A DNA stretch of 64,000 nt from Branchiostoma floridae (taxonomy: Eukaryota; Chordata; Leptocardii; Amphioxiformes; Branchiostomatidae), in NCBI RefSeq assembly GCF_000003815.2, contig NC_049979.1, positions 18,645,188 through 18,709,187 on the forward strand, in the 5' to 3' direction. Numbering within the stretch: position 1 is the stretch's first letter; each line of letters starts with the position of its first letter. The position numbers and the translations under genes are program-made. Under the pieces are notes generated by a model, which was given only the letters and a program-made list of their open reading frames with translations, had not been told where the DNA came from and searched no databases. Below are positions 63,696 to 64,000 of the stretch, piece after piece.

Positions 63696-64000
63696 CTGGG
63701 AGGATAGAAGAGACAGAACCGTTAGGAAGTTTGGTTCATGACGCAAACGCTGTGTGGGCATAGGACAAATACGTCATAAATCCTGTAAACAGCAAAGATT
63801 AGGTTTTGAATGAAAAATAACGGCCAAAGCACTCAACACATCCATCAAATACAATGTGTGGAGAATGTTTTTTTGAAATGCTTCATCATTTGCTAATTTA
63901 ACTTCATTATTCTAAAATAGTTATTGGAAGTACATTGTGTACATGACACCATAAGACACATTAGTGTGCACATCAAGACAGTATTATGCGATACCTTTTT
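63696..64000 (-). other. Upstream intron sequence to window edge
   Basis: No CH1 exon with correct phase was seen in these 305 bases, so the preceding CH1 exon lies beyond the window. Confidence 0.55.

Noticed and set aside
1-64000. MACF1/dystonin, spectrin, dystrophin or alpha-actinin identity
   Set aside because: There is no plakin domain after CH2, far too many repeats for actinin, spectrin or dystrophin, and the N-terminal repeat blocks are nesprin-specific as I remember them.
1-64000. CRISPR arrays, operons, bacterial promoters or prophage
   Set aside because: The window is a spliced eukaryotic gene throughout; tandem repeats here have no spacer pattern.

Overview
This is metazoan nuclear DNA. 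One giant gene on the minus strand spans almost the whole window. I could thread 107 coding exons through it from right to left (63,695 down to 1). They form one uninterrupted reading frame of 18,848 nt, about 6,282 codons, and the phase is consistent at every junction. The gene enters already inside a first calponin-homology (CH) domain and leaves inside a spectrin repeat, so both ends are missing: the start codon and most of CH1 on the right, and the remaining spectrin repeats and any KASH anchor on the left. The product is a nesprin of the SYNE1 / MSP-300 / ANC-1 type. This family bridges actin to the outer nuclear membrane in LINC complexes.

Layout along transcription. 63.7-61.6 kb holds the end of CH1, a Ser-rich linker and CH2. 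61.4-53.0 kb holds the N-terminal spectrin repeats, which match vertebrate nesprin-1 as I remember it ([11 protein letters not shown] block, GNFLIE...LLLINGRW block). 52.6-52.0 kb is a 176-codon Pro/Ser-rich insert. 51.7-27.0 kb is a long run of spectrin repeats, mostly in exons of 100-330 bp, with some of 440-640 bp. 27.0-18.4 kb is a single 8.6-kb intron, far larger than the others, with a possible nested plus-strand gene fragment, a perfect hairpin and a 44-bp minisatellite. 18.4-9.0 kb is more spectrin repeats. 8.4-0 kb is spectrin repeats interrupted by several disordered Ser/Pro-rich exons.

Host. The combination of one pre-duplication nesprin gene, short introns, AT-rich DNA full of TACATGTA-type words, and short interspersed elements carrying 'CCGCGAACTTAAAACCACC'-like blocks suggests an amphioxus (Branchiostoma) or a similar marine invertebrate. 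The species assignment is inference.

Mobile DNA is confined to introns: a TA-flanked MITE (40.2 kb), an 875-bp inverted-repeat element (41.1-41.95 kb), a GC-rich tRNA-like insertion (42.9-43.6 kb), a paired repeat around one exon (5.9 and 6.5 kb) and a LINE-like 3' end (38.5 kb). I found no complete second gene, no rRNA or functional tRNA gene and no CRISPR array. Most other open frames are shadows of the nesprin exons.
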